64,000 nucleotides of DNA. It comes from Peptostreptococcus equinus. GTDB taxonomy: Bacteria; Bacillota; Clostridia; Peptostreptococcales; Peptostreptococcaceae. Below the pieces are notes generated by a model. It did no database searches and was not told where the DNA came from. It saw only the letters and a list, made by a program, of their open reading frames with translations. The translations under genes and the position numbers were made by a program. Location of the stretch: the NCBI RefSeq assembly GCF_027125355.1, contig NZ_CP114052.1, positions 992,001 to 1,056,000 on the forward strand. The letters run 5' to 3'. This document shows positions 43,492 through 51,483 of the stretch, one piece after another. Position 1 is the first letter of the stretch, and each line of letters opens with the position of its first letter.

Positions 43492-44763
43492 TTAGTCCAA
43501 CATTTCAATGAATGCACCAATTCTAGTTCTTAATTGCTGTACATCTGAATCTGTATAGTCTGTTTCTATGCCGAGAACTGGTATACCATCTTTTTTAAGT
43601 TCTCTTTCTACCAAGAAGCCTTCTGTATCATATAGATTACAGAACTTTAAGTTCAAATCTATTACACCATCAATTTTATATTCTTTACATAACCTTTTAA
43701 TATCTTCTATTCTATCATTGTTTGGTGTAAAACATGCACAATTTATTCCCATATATCTTTGAGCTAGAACATCTATTTGATCTTCTAAACCATCTTTAGA
43801 TTCATCAACCAAGTTTTCAAAATACCTAGTACCTGTACACATCTCTTCACATACTACTGCACCGCCAGAAGTCTCAATAATATTGTGAATTTTCCAGTTT
43901 GGTATAGCAAGTGGAGTTCCTGCAAGTAATATTCTCTTTGTTCCCTTAGGGAATACACTTACACCTTCTTCAACTCTTTTATCTAATTCATCACAAAGTG
44001 CATTTGTCATTTGAGTAAATCTAGTAGGATCATCATAAAAAGCTATTTGAGAAATTAAAAGAACATCCTTACCTGAAATTGGTATATTTATATTTTTTCT
44101 AAAATTACTTAATCTCTGTAAAGCTCTTCTTTTATCATTTATTAATTTTATAGAATTTTTTAAAGAATCGGCTGTTACTTTATTTCCCGTAAATTCTTCT
44201 ACTGTATTTTTAAAGTCAGTTATTTCTTCTGCCCAAGCTTTGTAATCTTTTCTTCTCTTCATTTGTGGCAAATCCATTACATACATAGGAACATCTTCAC
44301 CAAGTATTTCCCATGCTTTTTTCTTACCATCACATGTTGTTTCACCAATATACATATCAGCTATTCTAAAGAATGGACATGTCTTATCTAATCTTGCTCC
44401 AACCGAAGCTTTAATCAATGGACATGTATTTGTAGGAAGTACTTTTTCTCCACCAGGAACCCAAAATTGTGATCCACCACATAAACCAGTTGCTATAGCA
44501 TCTGCACCAAATACTATTTCATCTGGTACAAATATGCAAAAAGAACCAAAAACCTTTTTCCCTTTTTTCTGTGCTTCAATAAGTTCAGCAGGTCTTACAC
44601 CATGTATTTCAGATACAACAAAATCATAGTAAGCCATGTTTTCAGGTCTATTTTCTTGTGATAAATATACGTCTGTAAACGCTTGCGGTAATACTTCACA
44701 TAATTGATCATGTGTCTCTAAATCCATACCTAGGTCTTTCCACATTTCTTTGTAATCAGCCAT
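43492..44763 (-). CDS. 2-hydroxyacyl-CoA dehydratase-like protein, probable double-cubane cluster protein (DCCP)
   Basis: This 423-residue protein belongs to the HgdB/FldC-like superfamily but as a single subunit. Conserved cysteines occur in 'FGSFCIFVPDE', 'TNTCPLIKAS', 'GETTCDGKKKAWE', 'VCEEMCTGTRYFE', 'NCACFTPN' and 'LKFCNLYD'. This set resembles double-cubane [8Fe-9S] proteins, which with an ATP-driven activase reduce small substrates such as acetylene in vitro; the natural substrate is unknown. An activase gene is encoded 360 bases downstream. The ATG giving MADYKEMW has GGAGG seven bases upstream, so a TTG two codons earlier is rejected. It follows the desulfurase fusion gene, with a terminator-like hairpin between. 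Confidence 0.85.
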   Translation of the reverse strand: MADYKEMWKDLGMDLETHDQLCEVLPQAFTDVYLSQENRPENMAYYDFVVSEIHGVRPAELIEAQKKGKKVFGSFCIFVPDEIVFGADAIATGLCGGSQFWVPGGEKVLPTNTCPLIKASVGARLDKTCPFFRIADMYIGETTCDGKKKAWEILGEDVPMYVMDLPQMKRRKDYKAWAEEITDFKNTVEEFTGNKVTADSLKNSIKLINDKRRALQRLSNFRKNINIPISGKDVLLISQIAFYDDPTRFTQMTNALCDELDKRVEEGVSVFPKGTKRILLAGTPLAIPNWKIHNIIETSGGAVVCEEMCTGTRYFENLVDESKDGLEDQIDVLAQRYMGINCACFTPNNDRIEDIKRLCKEYKIDGVIDLNLKFCNLYDTEGFLVERELKKDGIPVLGIETDYTDSDVQQLRTRIGAFIEMLD

Positions 44764-44842
44764 TTTCAACCCTCCAAATAATAAAAAATAAATAATACAA
44801 GTTCATATTATCATATAATAATTAAATATTATAGTGTAAAAA

Positions 44843-44901
44843 GAAAGTATAGAATATAACAATATACTAGCAATACATTTATTGTTACATTCTATACTTT
44901 T
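44843..44901 (-). terminator. terminator after the ATPase/desulfurase-like fusion gene
   Basis: The arms AAAGTATAGAAT and ATTCTATACTTT, extended by TAACAATA/TATTGTTA with one mismatch, enclose about 15 bases and lie 14 bases after the stop codon. Confidence 0.75.
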
Positions 44902-44914
44902 AGAATTTTAATTA

Positions 44915-46642
44915 TTAATGATATTTCTTTATTGCTTTAATCAAATCTTCAACATCATAGATATTGTTAAAGTATCCAAAAGTAAATCTTATGCATCCCT
45001 TTGGAAAATTATCAATTGCTTGATGGGACATTTTAGAACACTGAATTCCTACTCTATTCATTATCCCATCTTGTAAGTCTAAATTGAAGGCCAAATCTGA
45101 ATCGTCTATTATTTTACTTGATAAGCATAAAAATGATCCCTCTCCCCATACTTTTATTGAGTCAATATCTTTAAGGCCATCTTTAGCTAAATTACAAAGC
45201 TTATTCTTTTTGTCTATTATTTTGTCTATTCCAATCAGTGATATGTATTCTAATGCAGCATCCAGACCAAATATTGCAGGATGATTTAATGTCCCCGCTT
45301 CTAGTCTATCAGGTAATGTATTTGGCATATTAAAATCTGCTGATTTACTTCCAGTACCTCCAAATAATAGAGGCTTCACATTATTTTTTATTGAAGAATT
45401 CAAAATCAACAAACCTAATCCTTCAGAGCCCATCAATCCTATATGAGCTGAAAATATAATGGCATCAAACCCTAATTCTTTCATAGAAAATTTATACTCA
45501 CACATTGCTTGACTAAAATCCCCAATTAAGAAAATATTATTGCTATTACAATAGTCAATTAATGTTTTAAAATTATCAGTAGACTCTATCAAATTTCTTC
45601 CACCAACATTATCTACAATATTTAGTAAAATATATCTTGTATTCTTATCTATTTGATTTATAAGTTCTTCAACTTCATATTTTCCTTCATTATTGGCTTT
45701 CCATATTATCACTTTATTTGAATTTTGTTTTTTTATATTATTTGCGATCCTCCATACAGAATTATGGTTTCTATCATCTATTACTATGGTATTCCTTTTA
45801 TCTAATAAACCATTCATTATTATGTTTAAGGATTCAGTAGCAGATCCAGTAAAAATACATTCTGAAGAATCAGGTGCATCTACAAATTTAAGTATTCTCT
45901 CTCTAATATCAATAATTTTGGATGACAAATTATATGACTTCATATATGTTCCTCTATTTATTGAAAAAGATTCGTTATTAATAAAATCAGATATTCTAGT
46001 AGAAATGCCTGGAGCTTTTGGATAAGATGTAGATGCATTATCTAAGTATATATCACTTACAAAGGCTTTCTTTATAGACTCTATATCAACTAAAGTATGA
46101 TATTCTCCATTTTCACCACAAGGATCAGTGTTAGGATTTTGCAATATAATTTCATCTAATAAATTTTTATCTATAACTTTTCCTATATATAAATTAGGCA
46201 AATAATCCTCGTTTATTTTTATTATTCTAGCTTGCATATCTGTTTTTAAAAATTCATTAATTACATCTATAGAATCCATAAATTTCATAGGATGTATAGC
46301 CTCTATGCCAGCATTAATACATCTACTATTGTTCCATTTTATATGTTTATTTATATTGAAATCACCAAACACACAAGCTTTTGCACCTATATTTTTAAAA
46401 TATATTAAAGCTTTTTCAAAATTATTCTCATATGTATCTATATCTGTATAAGTAAAAAATATATCACACCTTAATATTTGAGCTACATTATCATAGTACT
46501 CTTTATCTACATTATGAGACCAAGACATTCCATTTTCTTTTGAAGATACAATTAGCCCTATTAATCTATTTCCCTGTTCAATAAATTTTTTTATTGCCAA
46601 TATTGAATCTTTACCCCCACTAAAAGAAGCTACAAATTCCAT
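44915..46642 (-). CDS. fusion of Dph6-like ATP pyrophosphatase and class V aminotransferase (cysteine-desulfurase-like) lacking the PLP lysine
   Basis: Residues 1-190 are a PP-loop ATPase of the diphthine-ammonia ligase/MJ0570 type: 'ASFSGGKDSILAIKK' at the N-terminus and 'DPCGENGEYHTLVDIE' at its end. Residues 196-575 resemble the TIGR01977 (EF2568) cysteine desulfurase family: 'YLDNASTSYPKAP', 'FTGSATESLNIIMNG', 'DDRNHNSVWR', 'GDFSQAM'. The catalytic-Cys loop 'NRVGIQCSKMSH' has Cys535. The lysine that normally forms the PLP aldimine, in SAHKG, is Ile401 (codon ATA; AAA needs one base change). The gene lies 88 bases after tRNA-Sec and precedes the double-cubane gene. Its role may be in sulfur or selenium handling, but without the lysine ordinary desulfuration is doubtful. 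Confidence 0.85.
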   Translation of the reverse strand: MEFVASFSGGKDSILAIKKFIEQGNRLIGLIVSSKENGMSWSHNVDKEYYDNVAQILRCDIFFTYTDIDTYENNFEKALIYFKNIGAKACVFGDFNINKHIKWNNSRCINAGIEAIHPMKFMDSIDVINEFLKTDMQARIIKINEDYLPNLYIGKVIDKNLLDEIILQNPNTDPCGENGEYHTLVDIESIKKAFVSDIYLDNASTSYPKAPGISTRISDFINNESFSINRGTYMKSYNLSSKIIDIRERILKFVDAPDSSECIFTGSATESLNIIMNGLLDKRNTIVIDDRNHNSVWRIANNIKKQNSNKVIIWKANNEGKYEVEELINQIDKNTRYILLNIVDNVGGRNLIESTDNFKTLIDYCNSNNIFLIGDFSQAMCEYKFSMKELGFDAIIFSAHIGLMGSEGLGLLILNSSIKNNVKPLLFGGTGSKSADFNMPNTLPDRLEAGTLNHPAIFGLDAALEYISLIGIDKIIDKKNKLCNLAKDGLKDIDSIKVWGEGSFLCLSSKIIDDSDLAFNLDLQDGIMNRVGIQCSKMSHQAIDNFPKGCIRFTFGYFNNIYDVEDLIKAIKKYH

Positions 46643-46730
46643 AAAACCCTCCTGTAATGAATATAAAAAATCTACTATGAATTAATTATATCATAGTAGA
46701 TAAATGACTCGAATTGGTAAACAATAAAAT

Positions 46731-46827
46731 TGGCGGGAATGCGTGAGAATCGAACTCACCCAAGAGGCTACTAACCCCTCATACTAGTTTTGAAGACTAG
46801 AGGGCACACCAGCACCCATTCACCCCC
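46731..46827 (-). tRNA. selC: tRNA-Sec (anticodon TCA)
   Basis: Read on the minus strand, the 97-base gene folds as a bacterial selenocysteine tRNA. It has acceptor GGGGGTG/CATTCCC, a six-pair D stem GGGTGC/GTGCCC with the small loop TGGT, an anticodon stem CTAGT/ACTAG around loop CTTCAAA, a long variable arm with GAGG/CCTC, and T stem GTGAG/CTCAC with TTCGATT. The 3' end GCCA is encoded. The extended D stem, short D loop, long variable arm and TCA anticodon exclude tRNA-Ser or Leu. It implies that selA, selB and selD exist elsewhere in the genome. Confidence 0.95.
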
Positions 46828-46927
46828 GTGTACTTAACCATCTTATCATAGTTACCTATAATGTTCAACTATAATATAGTATAACGTTATAGAAAAAACA
46901 TATAACAAACAAAAGACTTTTCTATAA

Positions 46928-47602
46928 TTATATATTATCAATTTTCCAATCTATAGGATCTTTACCAATATTTTCTAATATTTCATTAGTCTTTTTAAAA
47001 TGATTACATCCGAAAAAACCTCTATGTGCTGACAATGGACTTGGATGTGGAGCTTCCAATATATAATGCTTACTTGTATCAATTATTGACTTTTTACTCC
47101 TTGCATTTGCTCCCCATAATATAAAAATCACTGGATCATTTCTTTGACTCAAATATTTAATTACAGAGTCAGTAAACAATTCCCATCCCTTACCTTTATG
47201 AGAATTTGCTTGATGTGCTCTCACAGTTAGTGCGGTATTTAAGAGCAAGACTCCTTGATCTGCCCATTTTGCTAAATATCCATTGTTTGGAATTTCATAT
47301 CCAAATTCTTCTTTTATCTCCTTATACATATTTAATAATGAAGGTGGAATCTTTATACCCTTTTGTACTGAGAAAGCAAGACCATGTGCTTGGCCTATAT
47401 CATGATATGGATCTTGACCTAGTATCAAAACTTTGGTGTTAGAATATGATGTAGATTTTAATGCGTTAAAAATTGAAAACATATCTGGAAAAATTTCATA
47501 ATTCTTATATTCATATTTTAAAAACTCTCTTAGTTTCAAATAATATTCTTTTTTAAATTCTTCCTTTAGTATTTCATCCCAGTCATTACCTAAATTAACC
47601 AT
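46928..47602 (-). CDS. ung: uracil-DNA glycosylase, family 1
   Basis: This 224-residue base-excision enzyme removes uracil from DNA. The water-activating motif is '[21 protein letters not shown]', uracil-recognition Asn is in '[23 protein letters not shown]', and the minor-groove loop is '[19 protein letters not shown]'. The ATG giving MVNLGND follows AAAGGTGG by seven or eight bases; an upstream in-frame codon at 47623 overlaps the previous gene and is rejected. It follows the NusG-II gene by 21 bases and probably shares its transcript. Confidence 0.96.
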   Translation of the reverse strand: MVNLGNDWDEILKEEFKKEYYLKLREFLKYEYKNYEIFPDMFSIFNALKSTSYSNTKVLILGQDPYHDIGQAHGLAFSVQKGIKIPPSLLNMYKEIKEEFGYEIPNNGYLAKWADQGVLLLNTALTVRAHQANSHKGKGWELFTDSVIKYLSQRNDPVIFILWGANARSKKSIIDTSKHYILEAPHPSPLSAHRGFFGCNHFKKTNEILENIGKDPIDWKIDNI

Positions 47603-47623
47603 TTCTACACCACCTTTAATCAT

Positions 47624-47995
47624 TTATTGAGCTATTACATCATTTTCTTTTTTACTTTCATCATCACTTACTATCTTTACATTTAGCTTATGCGGTAAAC
47701 ATACTATACTTTGACCTGGTTTACTTATAAATCCTGTTTTAACACAGACTTTATCAGGACAATTTGTTTCAATCATCTCTATTCCATTATCATGTATTTT
47801 TAAAACGTTTTTATTACCAGCATCACTAATATATATCTTTTTTTCTTTATCTAAAGAATAAGTTCCGTATAATTTATTTTTCAAATATATTTCTACTCTA
47901 TCACCTTTATCTTTATTTATAAATTTATTTATAATTATAAATTGTCCAATTAAAATTGCTACTATCAGTATTAAAATAATATCTCTCTTTTTCAT
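47624..47995 (-). CDS. NusG domain II-containing membrane-anchored protein
   Basis: This 123-residue protein has an N-terminal membrane helix ('IILILIVAILIGQFIIINKFI') and an extracytoplasmic NusG-II (DUF1312) domain. The typical motif is 'IETNCPDKVCVKTGFISKPGQSIVCLPHKLNVKI', with three cysteines. Such proteins often accompany ApbE or heptaprenyl/Gx transporter genes in Clostridia, and their function is unknown. The start giving MKKRDII has AGGAG. It is divergent from the apbE gene, with 73 bases between start codons, so a shared regulatory region is likely. Confidence 0.85.
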   Translation of the reverse strand: MKKRDIILILIVAILIGQFIIINKFINKDKGDRVEIYLKNKLYGTYSLDKEKKIYISDAGNKNVLKIHDNGIEMIETNCPDKVCVKTGFISKPGQSIVCLPHKLNVKIVSDDESKKENDVIAQ

Positions 47996-48068
47996 TACTT
48001 CTCCTAAATTTATGATATAATAATTATGTTCATTCAATTTTAATTATAACATAAAAAAGGGAGGAAAA

Positions 48069-49118
48069 ATGAAAAAAAAATTAACGATTATTTTAGCTTT
48101 ACTTTTGTTATTTTTTGCAGGACTTTATATAATTAAGGAAGATCCATTTACAAAAAAAGGTACATTTAGTAAAACTAATTACTATTTAGATACAGTTAAT
48201 ACGGTTACAATCATAGATGTTAAAGAAAAAGATCAAGCTAAAATATTATCTGATGTAGATAATACAATTAGAGATATACATAACGAAATGAGTCTTCAGC
48301 AATCATCAAGCAATATTAATAAGTTAAATGACAAGGCTGGGATAGAGCCAGTAAAAGTCTCAAACGATATATACAATATAATAGATAAATCAATAAAATA
48401 TTCAAAACTAACTGATGGAACTTTTTCTACTGCTGTAGGACCATTGACATTATTGTGGGGTATCGGAGGAGAATCACCTAAAGTACCTACAAAGGAAGAA
48501 ATCGATAAAGTACTTCCTTTACTAAATTATAATGATATTGTCCTAAACGAAAAAGAGCATACAATTTTTTTAAAGAAAAAATCTATGAAAATTGATTTAG
48601 GTGGTATAGCCAAGGGATACTGTGCTGATAAACTAGCCAGACAATTAAAAAGCAAAGGTGTAAAAAATGCTATTATAAATCTCGGTGGAAACATATATGT
48701 ATATGGTAAAAATCAAAAGGATAAAAACTTCACTGTTGGAATACAGGATCCATCAGCTTCAAATCAAGAAGTTATGGGTCAAGTTACACTTACTAATAAA
48801 TCTGTGGTAACTTCTGGTATATATGAAAGATATATAGAGAAAGATGGAAAAATATATCATCATATGCTTGACCCAAAAACTGGATATCCATTTGAAAATA
48901 ACTTGAGTAGTGTTACTATAATTTCAGATAATTCAGTAGATGGAGACTCGCTTTCTACTTCTACATATGGGCTTGGATTAGAAAAAGGTATGAATTTTAT
49001 TAATTCATTAGATGGTGTAGATGCAATATTTATTACAAAGGACAAAAAAGTCTATGTTACTAAGAATATAAAAAATATACTAAAAATTACTAAAAAGAAC
49101 TATCATCTAGCAAACTAA
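48069..49118 (+). CDS. apbE: FAD:protein FMN transferase (ApbE-like), membrane-anchored
   Basis: This 349-residue enzyme attaches FMN to a threonine of target proteins such as Rnf/Nqr subunits. An N-terminal helix ('LTIILALLLLFFAGLYII') anchors it outside the membrane, but the usual lipobox cysteine is absent. Motifs are 'MSLQQSSSNINKLN', 'DLGGIAKGYCADKLA', 'INLGGNIYVYG', 'TSGIYERYIEKDGKIYHHMLDPKTGYP' and 'DGDSLSTSTYGLG', which hold the Mg2+ and FAD ligands. The ribosome site GGGAGG is five bases before the ATG. It is transcribed away from the NusG-II gene, a pairing seen for flavin-linked redox systems. Confidence 0.92.
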   Translation: MKKKLTIILALLLLFFAGLYIIKEDPFTKKGTFSKTNYYLDTVNTVTIIDVKEKDQAKILSDVDNTIRDIHNEMSLQQSSSNINKLNDKAGIEPVKVSNDIYNIIDKSIKYSKLTDGTFSTAVGPLTLLWGIGGESPKVPTKEEIDKVLPLLNYNDIVLNEKEHTIFLKKKSMKIDLGGIAKGYCADKLARQLKSKGVKNAIINLGGNIYVYGKNQKDKNFTVGIQDPSASNQEVMGQVTLTNKSVVTSGIYERYIEKDGKIYHHMLDPKTGYPFENNLSSVTIISDNSVDGDSLSTSTYGLGLEKGMNFINSLDGVDAIFITKDKKVYVTKNIKNILKITKKNYHLAN

Positions 49119-49133
49119 TAATCTCTAAAAAAT

Positions 49134-49172
49134 AAATGGTTTCAGGTATATAAATATATACCTGAAACCATT
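49134..49172. terminator. bidirectional terminator between apbE and the NRPS-like gene
   Basis: A perfect 18-bp stem AAATGGTTTCAGGTATAT with its complement lies between the convergent genes. Confidence 0.87.
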
Positions 49173-49189
49173 TTTAATATTTAAATATT

Positions 49190-51385
49190 TTATAAATTTG
49201 GAAGTGCTTTCTTATCAACCTTACCTATTGGTGTTACAGGTAATACGCATAATCTAGAAATATTTTTTGGAATCATATGAGGTGGTAAGTTATTTTCCAG
49301 GAATTCTCTTACTTTTTCAGTTGGATAATAATCCTCATATGGTACATAAAATGCATCCAAATATTTTTCTCCATTCTCATCTTCTTTTTTAACTACAACA
49401 CAGTTTTTAATTTCTGGTATCATAGTAATCATATTCTCTATTTCAAAAATTTCTATTCTTATACCATTGATTTTTATCTGAGAGTCCATACGACCTATTA
49501 TTGCTATTGTTCCATCAATATCAATCCACTTTGCTAAATCTCCAGTTCTATACATTTTTTTAGTGTATTCATCATGTGCAAATGGATTATCTACAAATGA
49601 TCTTTTATTTTGTTCCTCATTATTAAGGTAACCATTTGCAATTTGTATTCCAGATAAACAAAGTTCACCAGGAACTCCAATTGCACATACATTATTATTT
49701 TTATCTATAATATATGCTTCTGTATTGTAAATAGGCCTACCGACTGGAACTAAATCATAATACTTATCTACATGAAATTTTGTACACAATACCGTGAATT
49801 CAGCTGGACCATATTCATTGTAAATATCATAATTTCTTTTTATATATCCCTTAAATTTATCTCCTCCAACTTGTAAAATACGTAAGTTTGGACAAGGACA
49901 GTTCATCATAAATAACTTACCCAATATAGATGGAAGTGCCAAAATTGTTACATTCTTTTTTATGCAATAATCTTCGACAGTATATTCATTCTCCCTAGCT
50001 GCTTCAGGTAATATGTCTACCCTTGCACCTATTAGAAGATACGGAAATATTTGTTTCATTATGGCATCAAAACTAAAACTTAAATATACACCACATATAT
50101 CTTTTTCATTAGCATTAATATAATCTATGCTAAAATATGACATATTCATAAGGCTTTCATGCCTTATACTTATACATTTTGGTCTACCACTAGTTCCTGA
50201 TGTAGATATTCTATAAGCTTCATCCTTGGGATTAATCTTTGTATAAATTTCTTTGATACTTTCTAAATATCCTAAGTTATCTATACACAAATATTTATAT
50301 TCAGGAAATCCTTTTTCAATTCTATCTGTAAAATACTGAGCCGTAAGTATTAATTTTGCTCTTCCATCTTCTAATAAATAGTTTATTCTTTCATTTGGAT
50401 TTGTTCTATCTATAGGAAAAAAAACAGCTCCTATTTTTATAATTGATATTGCTGCTAATACAACATTTTTATTTCTACCTTGAATTACAGCAATTGTATC
50501 TCCTTTTTCTACACCCATTTCTAAAAGCTTACTTGCAATTTTATCAGTTATTATATCCATATCTCTATAAGTTATATCTTCACTTGAATCAGATATTGCA
50601 ATATTATTAGGTGTTTTTTTTATTTGATTTTTTAATTTATCTAAATATGATATACTTGGATCAAAATCAAATTTATTTCCATCCAGTATATTAGTGAACA
50701 TTTCTTCATGTTCCTCTTTCATATTCTGAATGCTATTTAGTCTAATTTCATTATTATTTATAACTTGATTTAATATATATTTGTATAGATAAATTATACT
50801 TCTAGCGGTTCTCTTATCATAAAAACATGACTTATATACTAACTTTAGTCTTATTCCATCTTTTATATTAGCTTTCATAAATAAGTCCACTTTTAAATTT
50901 TTTTCATCAATAAAAGAATTTGAATTTAATATATCTAAATTAAACATTGTATTTATTAATTTATCATTCATACTACTTTTATATGCATTTGATGAGTACA
51001 TATAATAGTCAAATTCATCTGATTCATTACTTTGATCCATAACGCTTTTCACTAAGTCCACAAACTTGATATTCTGATTCTTAACATGTATTCTTATAGG
51101 AAGCATCATAAGGTTTTTAGCAAAAACTACATCATCTTCGTATGTAAACCTCTGCAATACAATTCCGTATACGGATATTAGTAAAGATTCTATATCTAGT
51201 TGATTTTTATCACAGTATTCTAGTATTTTATCATAGTTAGTTTTTTTTATTGTTTTTTGTATTATAGAAAAATTACATGAATCATCCTTTATAAAATCAT
51301 TAGGAAATCTAGCGAGAGTAATATAATCTTTTAAAAGATTTGACCAATATTTTTCTGCCTTTTCATAATGTTTATTATCAGTCAT
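49190..51385 (-). CDS. NRPS-like protein: half condensation domain plus adenylation domain, no carrier domain
   Basis: This 731-residue protein has two parts. Residues about 10-220 resemble only the C-terminal half of a condensation domain ('KAEKYWSNLLKDY', 'LISVYGIVLQRFTYEDDVVFAKN', 'INTMFNLDI'); the HHxxxDG half is missing. Residues about 250-731 are a complete adenylation domain: 'STSGTSGRPK', 'SFSFDAIMKQIFPYLLIGA', 'NEYGPAEFTVLCT', 'YRTGDLAKW', 'GRMDSQIKINGIRIE' and the final lysine in 'TPIGKVDKKALPNL'. Asp in 'FDAIM' indicates an alpha-amino acid substrate. There is no thiolation domain. The start has a GGGGGT ribosome site. It is last in the asnB/Ig/hydrolase run and separated from the hydrolase by a hairpin. 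Confidence 0.87.
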   Translation of the reverse strand: MTDNKHYEKAEKYWSNLLKDYITLARFPNDFIKDDSCNFSIIQKTIKKTNYDKILEYCDKNQLDIESLLISVYGIVLQRFTYEDDVVFAKNLMMLPIRIHVKNQNIKFVDLVKSVMDQSNESDEFDYYMYSSNAYKSSMNDKLINTMFNLDILNSNSFIDEKNLKVDLFMKANIKDGIRLKLVYKSCFYDKRTARSIIYLYKYILNQVINNNEIRLNSIQNMKEEHEEMFTNILDGNKFDFDPSISYLDKLKNQIKKTPNNIAISDSSEDITYRDMDIITDKIASKLLEMGVEKGDTIAVIQGRNKNVVLAAISIIKIGAVFFPIDRTNPNERINYLLEDGRAKLILTAQYFTDRIEKGFPEYKYLCIDNLGYLESIKEIYTKINPKDEAYRISTSGTSGRPKCISIRHESLMNMSYFSIDYINANEKDICGVYLSFSFDAIMKQIFPYLLIGARVDILPEAARENEYTVEDYCIKKNVTILALPSILGKLFMMNCPCPNLRILQVGGDKFKGYIKRNYDIYNEYGPAEFTVLCTKFHVDKYYDLVPVGRPIYNTEAYIIDKNNNVCAIGVPGELCLSGIQIANGYLNNEEQNKRSFVDNPFAHDEYTKKMYRTGDLAKWIDIDGTIAIIGRMDSQIKINGIRIEIFEIENMITMIPEIKNCVVVKKEDENGEKYLDAFYVPYEDYYPTEKVREFLENNLPPHMIPKNISRLCVLPVTPIGKVDKKALPNL

Positions 51386-51433
51386 TATTCTACCCCCTTA
51401 ACTTTTATTTAGAATAATATAAATAATATTTAA

Positions 51434-51478
51434 ATAAGTATACAAGTATAAGTTCATTATTATACCCGTATACTTATA
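51434..51478 (-). promoter_or_regulatory. hairpin between the hydrolase-like and NRPS-like genes
   Basis: The arms ATAAGTATAC and GTATACTTAT enclose a second pair GTATAA/TTATAC. The minus-strand continuation is not a clean T-run, so this may be a weak terminator, an attenuator or a regulator site rather than a full stop. Confidence 0.5.
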
Positions 51479-51483
51479 TTCAT

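Noticed and set aside
42358..46642. A selenoprotein with in-frame TGA next to tRNA-Sec
   Set aside because: The DUF3343 gene ends in TAG, no open frame continues past a TGA beside a Cys-rich motif, and all four proteins have complete family lengths. No selenoprotein is visible in the window.
46731..46827. tRNA-Ser or tRNA-Leu as the identity of the long-variable-arm tRNA
   Set aside because: The anticodon loop reads CTTCAAA with TCA in the middle, the D stem has six pairs with a four-base loop, and the T stem is preceded by a long variable arm; these fit only tRNA-Sec.
51386..51483. A frameshifted first half of the condensation domain upstream of the NRPS-like gene
   Set aside because: The gap to the preceding gene is only 98 bases, with no matching coding sequence in any frame, so the half domain is the actual start of the protein.
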